Shown here piece by piece: positions 32,686-46,941 of a stretch of DNA of 64,000 bases (within the stretch, counting starts at the first letter, position 1; each line of letters opens with the position of its first letter). Below the pieces are notes generated by a model. It was not told the DNA's origin and searched no databases. It worked only from the letters and a program-made list of their open reading frames with translations. Position numbers and translations under genes: made by a program. The stretch spans positions 15,544,001-15,608,000 of the forward strand of contig NC_046676.1 in assembly GCF_003369915.1 (NCBI RefSeq), given 5' to 3'. This stretch comes from Drosophila miranda (lineage: Eukaryota; Arthropoda; Insecta; Diptera; Drosophilidae).

Positions 32686-35600
32686 TCATTCACTGTCAAT
32701 GTTGAGGCCCACGCGCTTCTCCTCCTCGAGCATGGCGTCCAGCTCGTCCGTGAGATTGGCCAGCATGTTGCCAATATCGTTCAGCACATTCACCGACACT
32801 TTCGGGGGCACACTCGTCACTGGGGCAGCTGTCTCGGGCGATGCCATTGCTTCGCCGCTCGCTGGCATTGACGCCGACGATCCCCCAATGCCTGCGTCCA
32901 GGGTGGGGGAGCGCAGATGCAGGGCGCTGCCACCGCTGGCCGTGCTGCCCATGCTCTCGCTCCGCGCCAGAGTCGCGTCGTGGAGCGAACTCGAAGACTT
33001 CAGCGAGTGGAACGAGTGCGCTATGTTGGCGATCGTGTTGGTGGAGGAGGAGCTGGAACTGGAGCTGGAGGAGTGCAGGTGGGGTGGGTGGCTGCCGGGA
33101 ATGGTTGTGGCCCCAGCACTGGCCTGTCCCAGCTCCTGCCGATTCAGCAGCCGCTGCTTGATCGTGCCCGTGTTCTCGTTGGCAAACGGTATCGTGTCAA
33201 TCGAATCGATGCTGGAAGTGGACTTATTGTCGTGGTATTTCTCGCAGTGTATCTCCGCCGTGGTCTGCTGTATGGTGGCATAGTTTGCATAGATCGGCTG
33301 TTGGCTACCCGCTGCCGCGGCTGCTGCGGCCGCCGCCTGCTGTTGCTGCCAGTAGAACATTTGTTGCGCCTGCTGTTGCTGCTGCTGCTGGGAGCCCACT
33401 GCCTGCTGCTGGGGCTGTTGGACTGAGCCGGTGGCACCTCCCTCTCCGCTCAGCGTGCGGGAGTTGCGTATGCTGCAGTGCCGTCGGGGCGGCTCTGGTG
33501 CAATCTTCTTCCCACTCAACGGGCTGCCGCTTAGATAGTTCTGCAGGAAACAAGATGGAACAATAAGCTTATGGGGATTCTAAAGGCCATTGCCTGTAAT
33601 GCCCACTTACCGCTCCTCCCTCGCCACCGCTGGCTGCCCCGTACTCGGCGGCCGCCGCCGCATTCATGTAGTGGTGATGCTCCAAAGGTGGCATCGTGTT
33701 CAGCACGGCTCTCTGCAGGATTCCACGCTGCTGGCGGGGCAATGTGCCACCACCCTCCTCGTAGAGCAGCTCCCGCGTGGCATCATTGGTGGGTGTAATG
33801 TCGCCGTCGTCGTAGGAGCGCCGCCAGGCCATGGCTGCCGCATTGCTCCCCAGTAGACGGGCTGCCGCCGCCTGCTGCTGCTGCAACAGCTGCTGGTGGT
33901 GGTGCTGCTGCTGGAGCGTGGCGGCAGCGGCCATGGCTGCGGCAGCTGCTGCCGTTGTGGGTGGCCCAAAGTGGCCGTAGTCCGTGGTCGTGTAATGGCT
34001 AAAGGTCAAATGGCTGCGCGTGCTGTTGTCGTGTATGTCCTCCAGCGATTCCAGGCTCTTGCCACGTGGCTGACGTACCTGCACGGACAGAAAGGAAAGA
34101 GATGCAAGAGAGGTTAGTTCTTAGTTCCACGGTGCACTCGAAAGGCCAGGCGCTCGGCAAAATAGACCCCGGTCCCACCTTAATGAGCACCACATCGTTG
34201 CCCGAGCAACACTCGTGATTGCTGCCCGTGCAGTAGTAGGCGTCTCCGTTGCTGCTGCTGCAGCTGCTGCTGCTGCTGCTCCCCTGCCCCAGGCACAGGC
34301 TGCCCGCGGGGGCGGTGTTATTCAGCACGTTGCTGGTGGCATAGATTTTCGTGTCGTCCCAGGAGACGCGAGTGGTTGGCACATAAGATGGCGTACTTGG
34401 TATGGGCACATTGAATTGCCACGGCTTCCGCTGGTACTCCTGATCGTCGATACCAAGAGCAAAATCATACAAAAACAAACAAAAAAACACAAAAAAGAAA
34501 GGAAAATCCAATTAGGTAAAATTATAAAACAATAATTCAATTTGCAATCAATAAACTTAAAAGAACGTGACAACTCTGCTGTTGCCAGCGGTACTTCACT
34601 GCCAGTGTGTACACACTTTGACTAGATTGCAGTGTTTACTCTCTTTTATAATTTTGGGTAAAGATAATTTGAAATAAAGAACTTTCCAAGGCCCTGATTT
34701 GAATAAATAAGACGGAACGGAACCCTCCCGTATATCTATCCGTGGTTTACGGCTCTCACCTGCTGTTGGTATGCATTGGCACCGCCTGGATTCCATTTGC
34801 CGCTAATGATGTCCTTGACCCGCTTGATGGCCAGCAGGATCTTCTTCTGGTGCCCCAGCTTGACGATGCCAATATCCTCGAGATCCTCCCAAGTCACTTG
34901 GGTCACATCCCGCACCGTCTTGTAGTTCTGCTCCAGCAGGGGCTGTATGTACTCCTCCAGCCGCAACAGCTGCAGCCATTCCTCAATAGAGCCCTGGAAT
35001 GGGAGGGTCATAATCATTATGGTTTATGGTTAATGGTTTATGAATTTTCCGAATCAAACGCGCCTCTGTCGGAGCGCTAATCACATTTGATTCATGTCAG
35101 AAAAGGGAACACAGATCAGCCCGTCTACAAATTGTCCATGAACTAGTTCAGACCCCGCACTGATACGGAGGGGATTGGACGTTGGGTTGGATGGGTTATG
35201 CTGTTGCTGGTGTCTCCCATGATGATCCCCACTGGCGGCCGCGTCGTCCGCGTCGTCGTCGTTCCAGCTCTAATCAGTTGTAATTGATAAGATATGACAT
35301 AAATCGCGTCAAAGCACAGGCATAAAGAAATGAATAAAAGCCAAAACTCGTTGCTGTCGTCATTAAACGGTAGCCAAGCGAGTGGGGCAGCTAGCTCCAA
35401 TGGACGGGGTGCGGGGTATGGGGCACGACTCGTAACCTAATACGCACACACACAAGATATGCAGTCGAAAATCATCAACATTGAAGCGTGGAAAGCAATG
35501 ATATTTTTTTTTTTTGCTCCTCCATACGATATGTACACACACGAACGATGTGTTAATAACTTTTTCAAGCTCTCTGCTCTTTTGGTCTTTCGGCTAAATT

Positions 35601-38600
35601 GCTGTTGATTTCGATTTAATTAAATGTTTACTTGTTTCTGTGATGCTGCCTGCCGTCTGTCGTGTGCCTCGAGCTCGGGGAAGTTTCCATCGAAAGCATT
35701 CTCCGAGTCGCAGTTCGGTTAAGGGAAATTTGCCTAGAAATCTAACTGTTGGCGAAGGGATATTTTCTCAGTGCTGTGCGAAGAGACGATGCGGGAACGA
35801 TCAATCGATAAAGCTTTCCCATAGATAAAATTCCCTAAAGTTTGCCAAAAGGATATTTTATCAACTACAGTTCAGGAGGGGAAATGTAAGGGAACTTTAA
35901 AGCTTTCAAGTACCCTGTGAGGATGGACATTTTTTTGTGGAATTTTACTGTACTCTCTGTACCCATAGAGAAACCATAGAAAACCCTGTAAGACCAGAAA
36001 TATGTACAATATGGTATGCATGTTTTTTCATATGCTAATCGAAATCCCCTATCCCCATTCCAAATCCAATACCAATTCCAATTGAGTGAAGATCTTCCAA
36101 ACAGCGACCAACAAATATTTTCATAAGACTTTAACAAAATATTTATCTAAATTACAATTTTTGTTTTTGGGATTTTTCGGTTTTTTTCGGTTGGTTCGGT
36201 TCGGCGGGGCTTCTTCGAAATCCATTAGCAGGTAGCATATGGTATGACACTAAATACAGATACAGAGACCCGCAGCACCGTAGCGTCACCAGCGACCGAC
36301 TGTCGGCCATCATTAGCGCAGGCAAAAACAGGTTTTCCAGCAACAACAACAGTGTTTGTACCGGGTCGAAAAAAAAGCAAAGTTAAGGCGAGTACGTCAG
36401 GCCGAAAACTAAATACCATTTTGAGTGTCTAATAACGGACCCCAAAGACGAAACGAGAGAGCCCCTCTACGAACCTCAAGGTCGTTCGTTGATTGCGGTT
36501 TGTGTTTTTTCTGTTCTCTGAACAAAACGGAGATTGGGGCGACGTTCCTTCCCGCTCTATCTCTCAGGTATTCCGTTGTATTTCCTTTTTCGCCAAGAGA
36601 TAAATGCGCGTATGTGTGTGTGTGTGAAAAGAAAGCAGAGAGGCTGGTAGAATGTCGGCTAATGAGCGGCGGGGCACTTCTCGAGGGTCGTGAGTGGTGA
36701 CTTTTTGCGATTTCCAGTGAGCCGTCGTTATAGGATGATGTAAGTACAGGCAACAGCCCACACACCCCAACCCAGCCCAACCACACCCCAAAGACAAAGA
36801 GAGTCGAGCTCCGGGCCTCGAGATCAGCAAATAACGAATATCGGAATGGGGCGATAAAGTATCTACAACAACGTCCACAGGGGGACGCAGACGCAGACGG
36901 AGACGGAGACGCAGACGACGCCAGTTGGTAACTCGACCAGAAACTTGGCAAACTTGCGAAAACAGTCACGGCGCGTTATATAAACAGCCGTGCCACAGCC
37001 AGAGCGAGAGCCAGAGCAACAACAAAAAAACGAGCAAAATTCTACATGGATAGTAAAATATTATGGCATGGAGCATTTTTCAACTGAAATACAAAAACCG
37101 CCATAAAAAAGAAACACAAACAGCGAGGGAACAAAACAAAAGCTGAGGTCATTTCGATTTGAAAATTGCATCATGTGGCGGCGGGGGTCAGAGATTGGAG
37201 GCGCTGCGGCAGCGATAATGAAAACCCATGCTGGAGGTTAGTAATTAGTCGGAGTCGAAAGGAATGCGGCTCAAGTTTGAGCCCCCGATAAATGTTCGAT
37301 AAACGCGATAAATGGTATTTGCAACAGTTTTTTCGGTTGCAGGTGGGCTGCTGCAACGCGCAGCAAGTGGGCAGCGCTCGATGCAATCTGATGAAATCTG
37401 TGAATCACTCGCGGCTCAACGAAATGCAGTTGTTGAAGTTGAAGATTATGGCCGATGGCCGATGGGTGTTAATCACGCTTGGAATGCGGCGATGTGTGAA
37501 TGTGGAGCTCAGGTAGAGTTGCATGTGTAAGGTGGATGCCATGTGGATTGCATGTGTGGGGGGACTGGCAAGCAATCGCCAGAGACCTAGCATTGACTTG
37601 GATCTGATTTGATAGCCCTGTCGGATCTTGTTTTGAATACCTACTATTTATGTGTGCATTTAGGGCTTGCAAATTGTCTTGAAAGTGCTGTACAGGTCTA
37701 ATATGTGGAATGCATACTGATAAGACTTCATGGCTTGCCTCAACTCAAGTCACGTCCCAACTTTTTAGTACAAACATTATTGTAGAGACTGCAGTGGATG
37801 TTATTTTTGTGTGGAACCAGAGTTTTCCTATGGTTTTGGGGATAAGTCTCCCCCTAACCACCGTTTAAGCTACAAATAACCATCTAAATTCTATGCAAAA
37901 TCCGTTTTATCCGACACTCTGCTGCACTTGAAAGTGTGTTAACCCCTGGCATTGGCATTTCTATATCTCAGAGCCAGATTCAACTTTGAATGGAAATGGG
38001 CTGCGCGGGCAATTATTGTAGTCGCTCGAATGGAACCTTGATCTGTCAGATCGATTGGCTAATGATCCGCTTCGATCCACAACCTGCTGCGGCCTCAAGT
38101 TCAACAAAATGTCACTCCGATCGGGGCGCCAGATTCCACACGACCGGATGGGGGATAAATTTATATACATAGTATATATTTATCTACTCCGTTCGCCGTG
38201 TTTTTAATGAATTGCTGATGGGAATTAACGTGCGCATAATAAATGAAATTCTTTCATTAACAATAAAATTAAAAAATAAACGCTGACGGTGCTTTTTCAT
38301 CTCTCTTTTTCGCTCCCTCTCTTTATCGCCGCCGTCTGCTTTGTGGCTGGCCATGTGGGAAACAAGTTTATTTTTTGCAAATGCTTTTTAATGAAATATT
38401 CCAGATAAGCCCGCGACTAAACAAGCCATCAGCGGAAGGGGAGCCGTCTGCAGCGGTGTGGCGGGCAGGCCAGAACAGGGCATGGCAGGGCAGGGCGTAG
38501 CTATCCGCAATTAGTGCCAATCCGACAAATTACCATATGACTAAGAGAGCTGCTCGGCTCTGGGGGGAACTTTAGCAGCTGATTGGTAAGAGCCGAGATC

Positions 38601-39669
38601 AGAACCAAATCTGTTAAAAGTTCTCTCTGACAGTTCTCTCTCTCGTTTCTTCTTAGGGAATAGCTCTGCTCTCTCCGATGAGAGGGGATTTTCGCCTGCT
38701 ACTCACCGGCACAAAGTGGGGCAGATTGTCGAGAACTTGCAGCTTGTCGATGCGCTGCTTGATGCGCTCGCGATGATGCGGATTCTTGATACCAATGGCG
38801 GTGAGATCCTCCGGGGTCATGCGGGCGATCGTGGGCAAGTCGTAGCCGGCGGCGATGAACAGCTGGGCGTACTCCTCGTGCTTCATCTCCAGCAGCCAGT
38901 CGATGATCAGCTCGTCGTTGCGCTGTCGGTCCACGCTGCCGATCGAGCAGGAGCTGACGGAGCTGCAACGGGGCGAGGAAAGCGGGGCCCGGATGGAGGC
39001 GCCCGACGAAGAGACTCCCGTCAGGTAGGAGGAGGCACGACCAGAGTCCAGGCTGGCGGTGCTGTGTCGCGAGCCCGAGCCGGCCGATCCCGAGGAGGAG
39101 CCGGGCGAGTCGCGTCCCGGCGACTGGGTCAGATCGATGCCCTGGTCCTCCTGCAGGGCCAGCTGCTGGTGGTAGTAGACCGCCGCCTTGTGGGTAAGCG
39201 GCTCGCGCAGCGTGGCACAGAACACGGGCGGCGGGCATGGCACAATGCTGGGCAGCGGAGCGGAGGTCTTCGCGGCGGCCGGTGGAGCCGGACCTCCGGT
39301 CACGGCCATTGGCGGCCCACCACCCGCCTCGTCCTTCATGCGCAGGGCCACGCTCGTCTCGCGCGGCAGGTTGAAGCCGCCCTCTTCCAGCGAGGGCGAC
39401 GAGACAATGCTGCTGCCACTCATGCTGATCCCATCGTCCGTCTGCTGCTGCTGTTGATGGTGGTGGCGCAGTGGTCCGCTGAGCCGGTACAGCGGTATCA
39501 ACGGCTGGTGGTGGCCTCCACTGGGCGATGCAGGCAACTGCTGGAGTGGGTGGTAGTGCTGGTGATGCTGCTGCTGCTGCTGCTGCTGCAGAGGATCCCC
39601 CGGAATCGTTGGCGGTTGAACCTTCTTAGCTTGTGCCGTGGACGCATGCGGCTTGAGCGAACGATGCAT
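32686..39669 (-). CDS. ckn: Caskin, tandem-SAM scaffold protein
   Basis: Exons are 38707-39669, 34760-34993, 34179-34439, 33611-34078 and 32686-33540 (926 aa), all phase 0 with consensus sites. SAM domain 1 is near residues 250-312 (DELIIDWLLEMKHEEYAQLF ... MTPEDLTAIGI). SAM domain 2 starts at the exon 1/2 junction (SIEEWLQLLRLEEYIQPLLE ... VTWEDLEDIGIVKLGHQKK). The GIxxxGHQKK end and the back-to-back pairing are characteristic of Caskin, a synaptic and axonal adaptor known to polymerise through its SAM domains and, in flies, to act with the receptor phosphatase Lar. The rest is low complexity: poly-Q/His early on, a Ser-rich block before SAM1, poly-Ala/Gln in exons 4-5. It ends with a conserved coiled-coil-like tail (LANLTDELDAMLEEEKRVGL). 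The ATG follows an in-frame TAG in the same exon, so the start is firm for this transcript. No ankyrin repeats or SH3 domain are seen. Confidence 0.88.
34994..38706 (-). other. Intron 1 of the ckn coding region
   Basis: About 3.7 kb without a supported exon. It holds a GACGCAGACGGAGACGGAGA-type hexamer run near 36890-36915, a T-rich stretch near 35505 and scattered GA runs. An unrecognised alternative first exon is possible. Confidence 0.4.
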
Positions 39670-40261
39670 GATGGGCCTCTACTGGCCCCCGGGGCCGTAC
39701 TTTGTCCGACTCCTGTTGGAAAAAAGATGGAAACTGCAGTTAGAAAAATGTGTCCGCCAGATGTGTGTGCCAGAAACGGGGAAATCTGCATAATTGGTCA
39801 TAGAAATTTTGATGTGCTTGCAGCAGCTCTAAAAATAGGGCTCTCGGTGTGTTTACGCGATGCGGCACAAGTCAATAAACTGCTCGCCGGAATGGCGATG
39901 GCGATGGGGATGAGACTGGGGATGAGACTGGGGCAGTCTCCAGTTTCTAGTCCCCCGCCACATTTATAGACTCTGCGCCCCACGAAGCAAAGTAGCAGAC
40001 GTCGCAGCATCGTATTACCAGTTTCATTCACAAAAAAATGTCAACAAACTAGGTAGTCGACAGCAGAGTACCCTATCTGGGGCGGATGTTTACCAATTAA
40101 TTCGGTGGAACTGTAAATAAGGTAGTTTGAGACGGTGTTCTAGCACTGCTTAATGGACTCTCTTCTCTCAGGATGCTAGAGCACTGCACTGCTTGCTGTC
40201 GTGCGGTATAATCTCTTCTCCTCATGCAAGCAGCCTAATACGCCCTTGAGTCCACCAAAAA

Positions 40262-40264
<3 letters not shown>

Positions 40265-40299
<35 letters not shown>
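40265..40299. repeat. (CA)n microsatellite
   Basis: About 17 uninterrupted CA units. Confidence 0.95.
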
Positions 40300-40301
<2 letters not shown>

Positions 40302-41876
40302 ACTGAGAGAATAAGCAGAACAGATGAAGAGGGAGAGACTGAGAGAGAAATGTACCTAGGGAGACAGAGAAAGAGAGAGGCTGATGGCATGGTAAGGGCT
40401 CGCGGCAGGCCGGCACGAGCTGTGTCAAAGTTCGTTGACTGCGCTCTGCGGTTTGGGGCAGGGCGGGGTATGGTACAGACATGTACTGCTTGTCTAGTCG
40501 GCAACGTCATAATACACTTGAAAAATGCACGGGCACGGGCCTCGTCCAGCAGGAAAATCTGGCAAAAAGTCACGAACAATCTCTCCTCCTCAGCATGTTA
40601 TTAACAGCAGAAGCGAGACAGAAAGCCACAATAGTTCCAATACTTGGAAATAATAAACAACAAACAGCACACAAGCTTTCCTGTAGCAGCAGTTTCCTGC
40701 GAAACAATGCAACAACTACAAAGTAATCAGAAGTGCACTCGAAAACACATTCCGAGCCGAGCCGATAAGAGCAGCAGCCACCTGTTCGATCAAGTGCCGC
40801 CCGATGAACGAACCGGCGCGGCCCGGCCCTGCTTGGTACGGAAAGCAGTGCACAAGAGCAGGTGTCATAATCCGCTCTTTTTGTGTGGGCGGCGAAATGC
40901 AGGAAGAAAACGTAGCGGGCAAAACACATAACGGTGGCAGTAGTAAATCTCATTTACAAGCTTCACCTCTGCTCCGCCGGTGCCACCGCCTTTTAATAAA
41001 TTTTTATGTATGCGACGTGCCGAAAAAAAACTGCAGTCAGAGTAGAGCCGAATCCGAAGCGAGGATTCGCGAAGAGAGCAAGTGAGAGCGCGCACAGCAG
41101 AGACAGAGAGAGTGAGAGAGAGGCAGTGGCAATGCAGAGCAGAGTACCGCTTGCATTGGACTGCTTGTTGTTGCTGTTGTTGGCGTAGTAGGGTAGTATA
41201 TCAACGAATGTGGGTTGCATGCGGTTTCAGTTGTTACCACCCACACTCCACTCGTTCCACACTCCCCGGCCAGATGTTGTTGAACCGCCGTTTCATGCGG
41301 CCGGCTTTGCTGCATTTTTCTTTCAAATGTTGTCTTTTGCCCCCTCCGGTTACCACATTTTTATGAGTTGCCATTGTTGTGCTGTTGGATTGTAAGTTTA
41401 ATTGCGAACATGCCCCACTGTACACGCTGCCATTCTTGTGGGTGGCTGAGTAATCCTGTAATGAGCATAACACTTGCTCGCGAATACCACAGTGAAGGGT
41501 CGCTATTGAAATCGATTCCATTTGGACAGATTCCCTTTAGCGAATGCCCATCGTATTTCCGTGTTCAGCATAAAAACTGATTGGAAGTGCAATTGGAGGC
41601 TTGGGACCCTTTTTGGTATTGGGAAATATGTACCACACATAAATGCTCGTACGGAAAGGGAAATAGTAAGTGAACGGGGGGAGGAGAGAGCTGGTAGAGG
41701 ATTGGGCAGCGGCTGAAAGATTTATTGATTGTCGTTGTCGTCACACACATACATGCATACATACACATCACATGTATTGATAAATGTACAATGAAGCGGA
41801 GTTGCGGTTTTGAAGTTGGGAGCAAAAAACGCTGAGCAACTAAAAATAATTATGCCTGCCAATACTCTCCAATTAA

Positions 41877-41877
<1 letters not shown>

Positions 41878-41907
<30 letters not shown>

Positions 41908-41908
41908 T
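41878..41908. repeat. (GA)n microsatellite
   Basis: A GAGACAGAGAGAGAGAGAGA run with one interruption, a potential GAGA-factor platform upstream of ckn. Confidence 0.9.
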
Positions 41909-44900
41909 AGCGAACGGGGGTGGTGGTGAAAGCCACAGATAAATTGATAGAGACGAGTGACAGCATTCTGTATACACTCACATTAAAGCAGTGTCGGTCG
42001 TATGTAAGCAGTGATTGGAAAAGCGCTATTTGTTTTTATTCTGAACGAGATAAAGCAGAGTACAGCTTTCTTTCTCTATAAAACTATAATTTGAGTATTC
42101 CAGCTACTCTGTACTCTCTCAACAGTTTATCTTACCAACTAAATAGCAAAACAGGGAGGTATATATGTATGTATGTGTGTATCTACGCATCAAGACAACA
42201 TTCATACGCTCATCAATACATCACCCAAACACACTAAAAGTAACTGCTACGAAAGCGTATTTAATCTTCGTTAATTTTCCCATTTAGTTGCTCAGTTTCC
42301 CCCCTTTTTTCCCACTATTGTATCGGGGAGAACCGTTAAAGTTTACTGGCATGAGTAATCGGCCAAATGGAGCGCAATAAAATGGCAAACGGTAACACGG
42401 CCAATATATCACAAGAGGCGAACCGGCACCACCACCAGAGAGGGGGTGCACCACCATACCATACCATCATCGACTTGGTTTCGTTGGCCAGTCAACGACC
42501 ACCCTCTATCGTGCCACCGGATGGGACACAGGCTGGAATCAAATGAGGCGCATCTCAATCTCATGTTTATTAACGGTGCTCAACAGTAGATACTGTGGCA
42601 GATACAGGCATGTGTGTGTGTGTGGGTGGGTGCTGGTGTCATTCAGCCAGTTAGATAAAGAAGGGCTCTTTCATCCTACACAGCCCCACACATCCCCCAC
42701 CCTTTGGGCCAACACTTCATTATCGACAACAAAAGCTGGTTCGAGCTCTGTGCCTCTTCTTCTTTATCATTTGCTGCGGGTGCTTTGCATATGACATGTT
42801 CATGCCGAAGCTCTTTCTCTTTCTCTCTCTCTATCCCTATCTCTGTTCCCCTCATTTCTCCCCTTCATTTTCTTTATTTTGTCCCAAAATGCAATGGACA
42901 AAGTTTTTTTTTCGTGTCTACCACGCCCCAGTCTGTGGGAAAGAAGAGGCATTGTACTTAGTAGAATATTTTGTCAAATATATAAAAAAAAAACACAGAA
43001 GAAAAAGCAGAACTGCACAAAAGATGGTGTCGATGATGCTGCTTACTTGCCCCTTTCCCTTCCCCTGTCCTGCCCCTGTGCCCCTTAGTGCCGTAGCCTG
43101 TCGATAGCTCTCGAGAGATGTTGATCTTGCAACTGCAACAACAGCAACAAAACATGGCCAGAGGCAGACCAAACTTGTTTTGCCTGTAAAAGGGAGTTGT
43201 CGCTGCTGCTGTTGTTGTCGGCTGTGCATTGTCTCTGTCTCTGCGTTTTGTTTCAGGTTTCAGGCAAACGCCAAGAACAGGCAAAAACAGCACCATGACA
43301 GCTACATATATGAGGCACAATGCATTAACAACGCGAGGTCCTGCACTGAGGATACCCTGCAATAAGCCTATACCTTTAACATTTAGTAGGGTCCATGTCT
43401 ATCCATTTATGATGAGTTCTTTTGGTCTCAGCAGCCTTTTAATGGAGTGAAAGCTGCTCCACGCCATTTGTTAACGAAGAGAGTGAAAGAAATTAAGTAC
43501 AAAAATGGGATCCAAATATATCCAACCAGTAGGGATTTATCTCTATATCTTTTAATAGATATGTGTACCACCTGTCTCCAGTAATCATATTATGCATTCC
43601 ACACATACCCAATATACCCTTGATTACCCTGCTATGGTTGTTTGGGCATGAAAGAAACAGCAACACACAAGAAATAGCTCGTAGGAGTAAAATTCAGCGC
43701 TGAAGATGTGTCGAAGGTGTGGGCGGACGGGTGGAGGGTCGGCCGGGCGGCCGGTCGGAGGGGTGCACGGATAACTTACGTGCAGTTTAACGGTTAATGC
43801 AAACGAAGACGACAAACGAATGCGTTGCGCATATGGCACAGCCCCACAGTCGGACTGTCCGGCTGTCCCAAGTCCCGAGTCCCCGGACAGCAGAGACGAG
43901 ACGGACCAAATAAGGCTGACAGCACGTACACAAGAGAAAAAGAAATACGAGTATAACCAAAGAAAGAGAGAGACACCAAGCCAAAAGCGGCCATCAATTC
44001 CTTCTTCTTTTTTTTTTTTTTTGGTCAAAGAAGGCGCAAACGGAACGCGAACAAGTTGTAAGGCGAGCAATGAGTGCAGACAAAAGCAGTTACAAGACAT
44101 TGACGGAGAAGAAGCAGTGCCATAAGAAGATAAGGAAAGGGAGGAGGAGGAGCGGGAGGAGTAGGTGGAGGAGAAATGAATAATGGAGGGCAGCCACTGA
44201 GCGTTTACAGCTACATTGAACTTTAGAGACTTGAAGCACTTGCCTCGCCTTTGCTCCCACTCCCCCTCCCTATTCCACCATTACTATGCCGAAAAACTGA
44301 ATGCGGCTACTACGCACACACACACTTTTGCATACATGCACACATACATATACATGCGTGGGTAAACGGTTTTTCTCCACCATCGTTCGCAAAAACAACT
44401 GTGCAAAAAATAGAGAAATTACCATTGTTAAAAGCTGAATTTGGTGAAAATTTTTATTGATTATCACAAAAGACACTGAAAATGCACATTAACCATCGAA
44501 TTCAATTAAATTGGAATTGATTTTCCGCTAGAAAATTCTGTGCAAAAATATCTTTTACGCCAACACGAAAACGTATATGTATACACACACACAGACACAC
44601 GCGCAAACAAGACCTGCGAGCGTATACCGACGTGCGAGCGCTTTGGCTTTGGCCAAAAAGCAAGTATCATCAAACAGCGGCAGCAGGAACAAATTTAGCT
44701 GGCTTTAAGTGTTTAGGTTCCGAGGAAGCGGCACGAGACCGACGACGACCGCAAGCCAAAGCGTATTGAAACGCGGCTCCAACAGCATTCAAAGCCAGGC
44801 AAAAGCCAAGTTGGAGCTAGAGTCCTCGAAGTTGCACCGGAGCGGGAGAGCCCAAGTTGTGCGCAACTTCTCTCTCTCTCTCTCTCTGACTATCGACTCT

Positions 44901-46794
44901 CTGATGTGCGGCTTGACGGGGCAATTTGTTGCAATTGAAACAATAACAATTCCACAAGGCAATTTGTTGTTGCCTGGCAAATTAGTTTGTTACTAAATGA
45001 ATGAAAGATATCAGCGAAGAAGGAGAGAAAGACGGAGGGAAAGACGGGAAGGGAAGCAAAGAGGTTTATTCCCTAAAGTATGAGCTACAAAGCGGTTTTG
45101 TGGTTGCCATTGGAAACGGTGAAAATGCATTCATTCGGTGGACACAGTGGGACAAGTCAAGTCAACGAGGGTCAAATAATGAAGAGTGGCTGGAAAGGAA
45201 CATTATTCATTTGTTTGAATTTGAAAATTAAAGAAATGCTGACTTGAAGTTGGTATTACCAATCCATAGTCTTCCAAATTTGTCCCACTGTGCCACACGA
45301 AGCACCAAAAAGGCAAACAAAACGCTACGCACAAACACAGACATAAAGCCGAACACACCGATTGTTCGTCAACCACTTTTCATGCTGCATAAGCCAATAA
45401 GAGAAAGAGAGAACCATAACCAGAGAGCCAGAGCCAGTGAGAGTTATGCTAAGCTCCAAGCTGGAAAAAGGCTCCAGCGGCAACTTTATTCATGTGACGT
45501 GCGCGCAGTGGCCCTCTCCAGCTCTCTTTCGGATATTCTCTCTCTCTCTCTCTGTATAATCTGGTACTAGCGCTGGCCCTCTCCCAACAACAGTTCTAAC
45601 ACTTCATTGGAGCTCGTTGCGACAACGACATCAAGTCATTTGATTCCCACACAAATCTCTGCATGTTGAGCGCGACTCTCCTCCTATCCCTCGCTCTTTC
45701 TCGCTCTCACTCGTTTCATTATGGCAAGTGAGTTATGGGATCTGGTCTGTACATATGCGTGTGTGTGTGTGTGTGTGAGTGGACTGCGCTTTCTATTGAT
45801 TTATATGAGTTTTATGGCGCAATCTGAGCCACACGAAAAGACTGCAAGTGCGACGACCGCTCAGAAGACATCGAAAACGCGCTCTGCATTTTACATTTAA
45901 TTGCGCTTTGTTCAAAAACTAACATAAATTATGCAAATTTAAATGAAAACTTTACAAATCAGTCAAGTTCTACTCCTTCCCCCGCTTCCATTGTTAACCA
46001 GAGTTGTCACGCGCCAGACGACGGTGGCGCGCTCGAGCATGACGCTGAAGAGCTCTACCCCACCCTCCCTACAGACACGTGTTGGTTTATTAATTACATA
46101 AGCCGCACACCAGCTGCAGCTGCAGTTTTTGAGTTTTATTTATTCCTTCTTTTCGGAAACCCAATTTCCTGCAGATGCTGGAAGATGCCGCACAATCAAA
46201 CGGTGAGAACAGCTGGCAACCCCTAAAACTGGAAATGACAGATGGCGACGTCGACGCGGACGCGGACGCTGGCAGCGCAGGACGCGGTGTCGGTCCGGCT
46301 TCAAAACGTAAACACTGCCAGAGTTGCCGACGCACAGTCCTGGAAATGGGACCTTAAAATGCTAGTACTTACTTTTTACAAAACGAACGTAGAGTAGACT
46401 ATTTTCCAGCTTTTAATTATCTCTCCCTTTGTCATAAATTACAGGCGCAACGAAAATGTAAGCAATTGTTGGCGCTGTTGTTTGTCGCCTAATGAATTTC
46501 ACGTTTTTATGGCAGTTTCTACAAACACAAACCGGGCGAGATAGGAATAGGGGGGCTCACACAAACAAACACGTACACATACACAGATACGGTCCGCCGT
46601 CTTTTATTTTATGTCTGCGTCGCGCGCGGTACAAAGTAAAACATAAAAACCAGATTAATTTCGAGCAGACGAAAATGTTTCTTTTTCGGTTTTAAGCTGT
46701 GCTGCTTACGTGTGTAGCTTTTGTAGTTGTTCACTCCGCCATTTTCTTTCTCGGCACTTGAGCTTCACTTTTCTTGGCTTTGCAAGAGGTTTAC

Positions 46795-46941
46795 CATCAC
46801 TTTACACTTAAACGCACTAATGCTGTAGTCTTAATTTCAGACAATTTTGGTGATACGCGTTTTTTCAAATTTCAAATTTTAATCGGCGCAGCAGCGGAGC
46901 GTCGACCACTCCGCGCAAAAACAAAAACAATAGTGTGACCG
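46795..46941 (-). promoter_or_regulatory. Candidate ckn promoter and first non-coding exon
   Basis: On the minus strand TTCGGTATATTT (46974-46963, Motif 6) and CGGTCACACTA (46941-46931, Motif 1) are followed by about 130 bp and a GTAAAC donor at 46794-46789. Motif 1 normally lies at or near the start site, so a non-coding exon from about 46930 to 46795 splicing to the acceptor at 39714 is a reasonable model. It is inferred; no transcript is visible. Confidence 0.4.

Larger units (their letters stand above)
39713..46794 (-). other. ckn upstream region / 5' UTR intron, rich in GA and CA repeats
   Basis: An AG acceptor at 39714-39713 begins the 5' UTR exon that carries the ATG, so upstream non-coding exons must exist. 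About 7 kb to the right holds no supported coding exon, but does hold (CA)n at 40265-40299, (GA)n at 41878-41908, TG runs near 42610 and 45760, a T run near 44008-44022 and CT runs near 44870 and 45540. The GAGAG density suggests GAGA-factor sites, which is inference. Confidence 0.45.

Noticed and set aside
38716-39969. Long plus-strand open frame of 417 codons opposite ckn exon 1
   Set aside because: It mirrors the low-complexity, GC-rich ckn coding exon and has no domain of its own.
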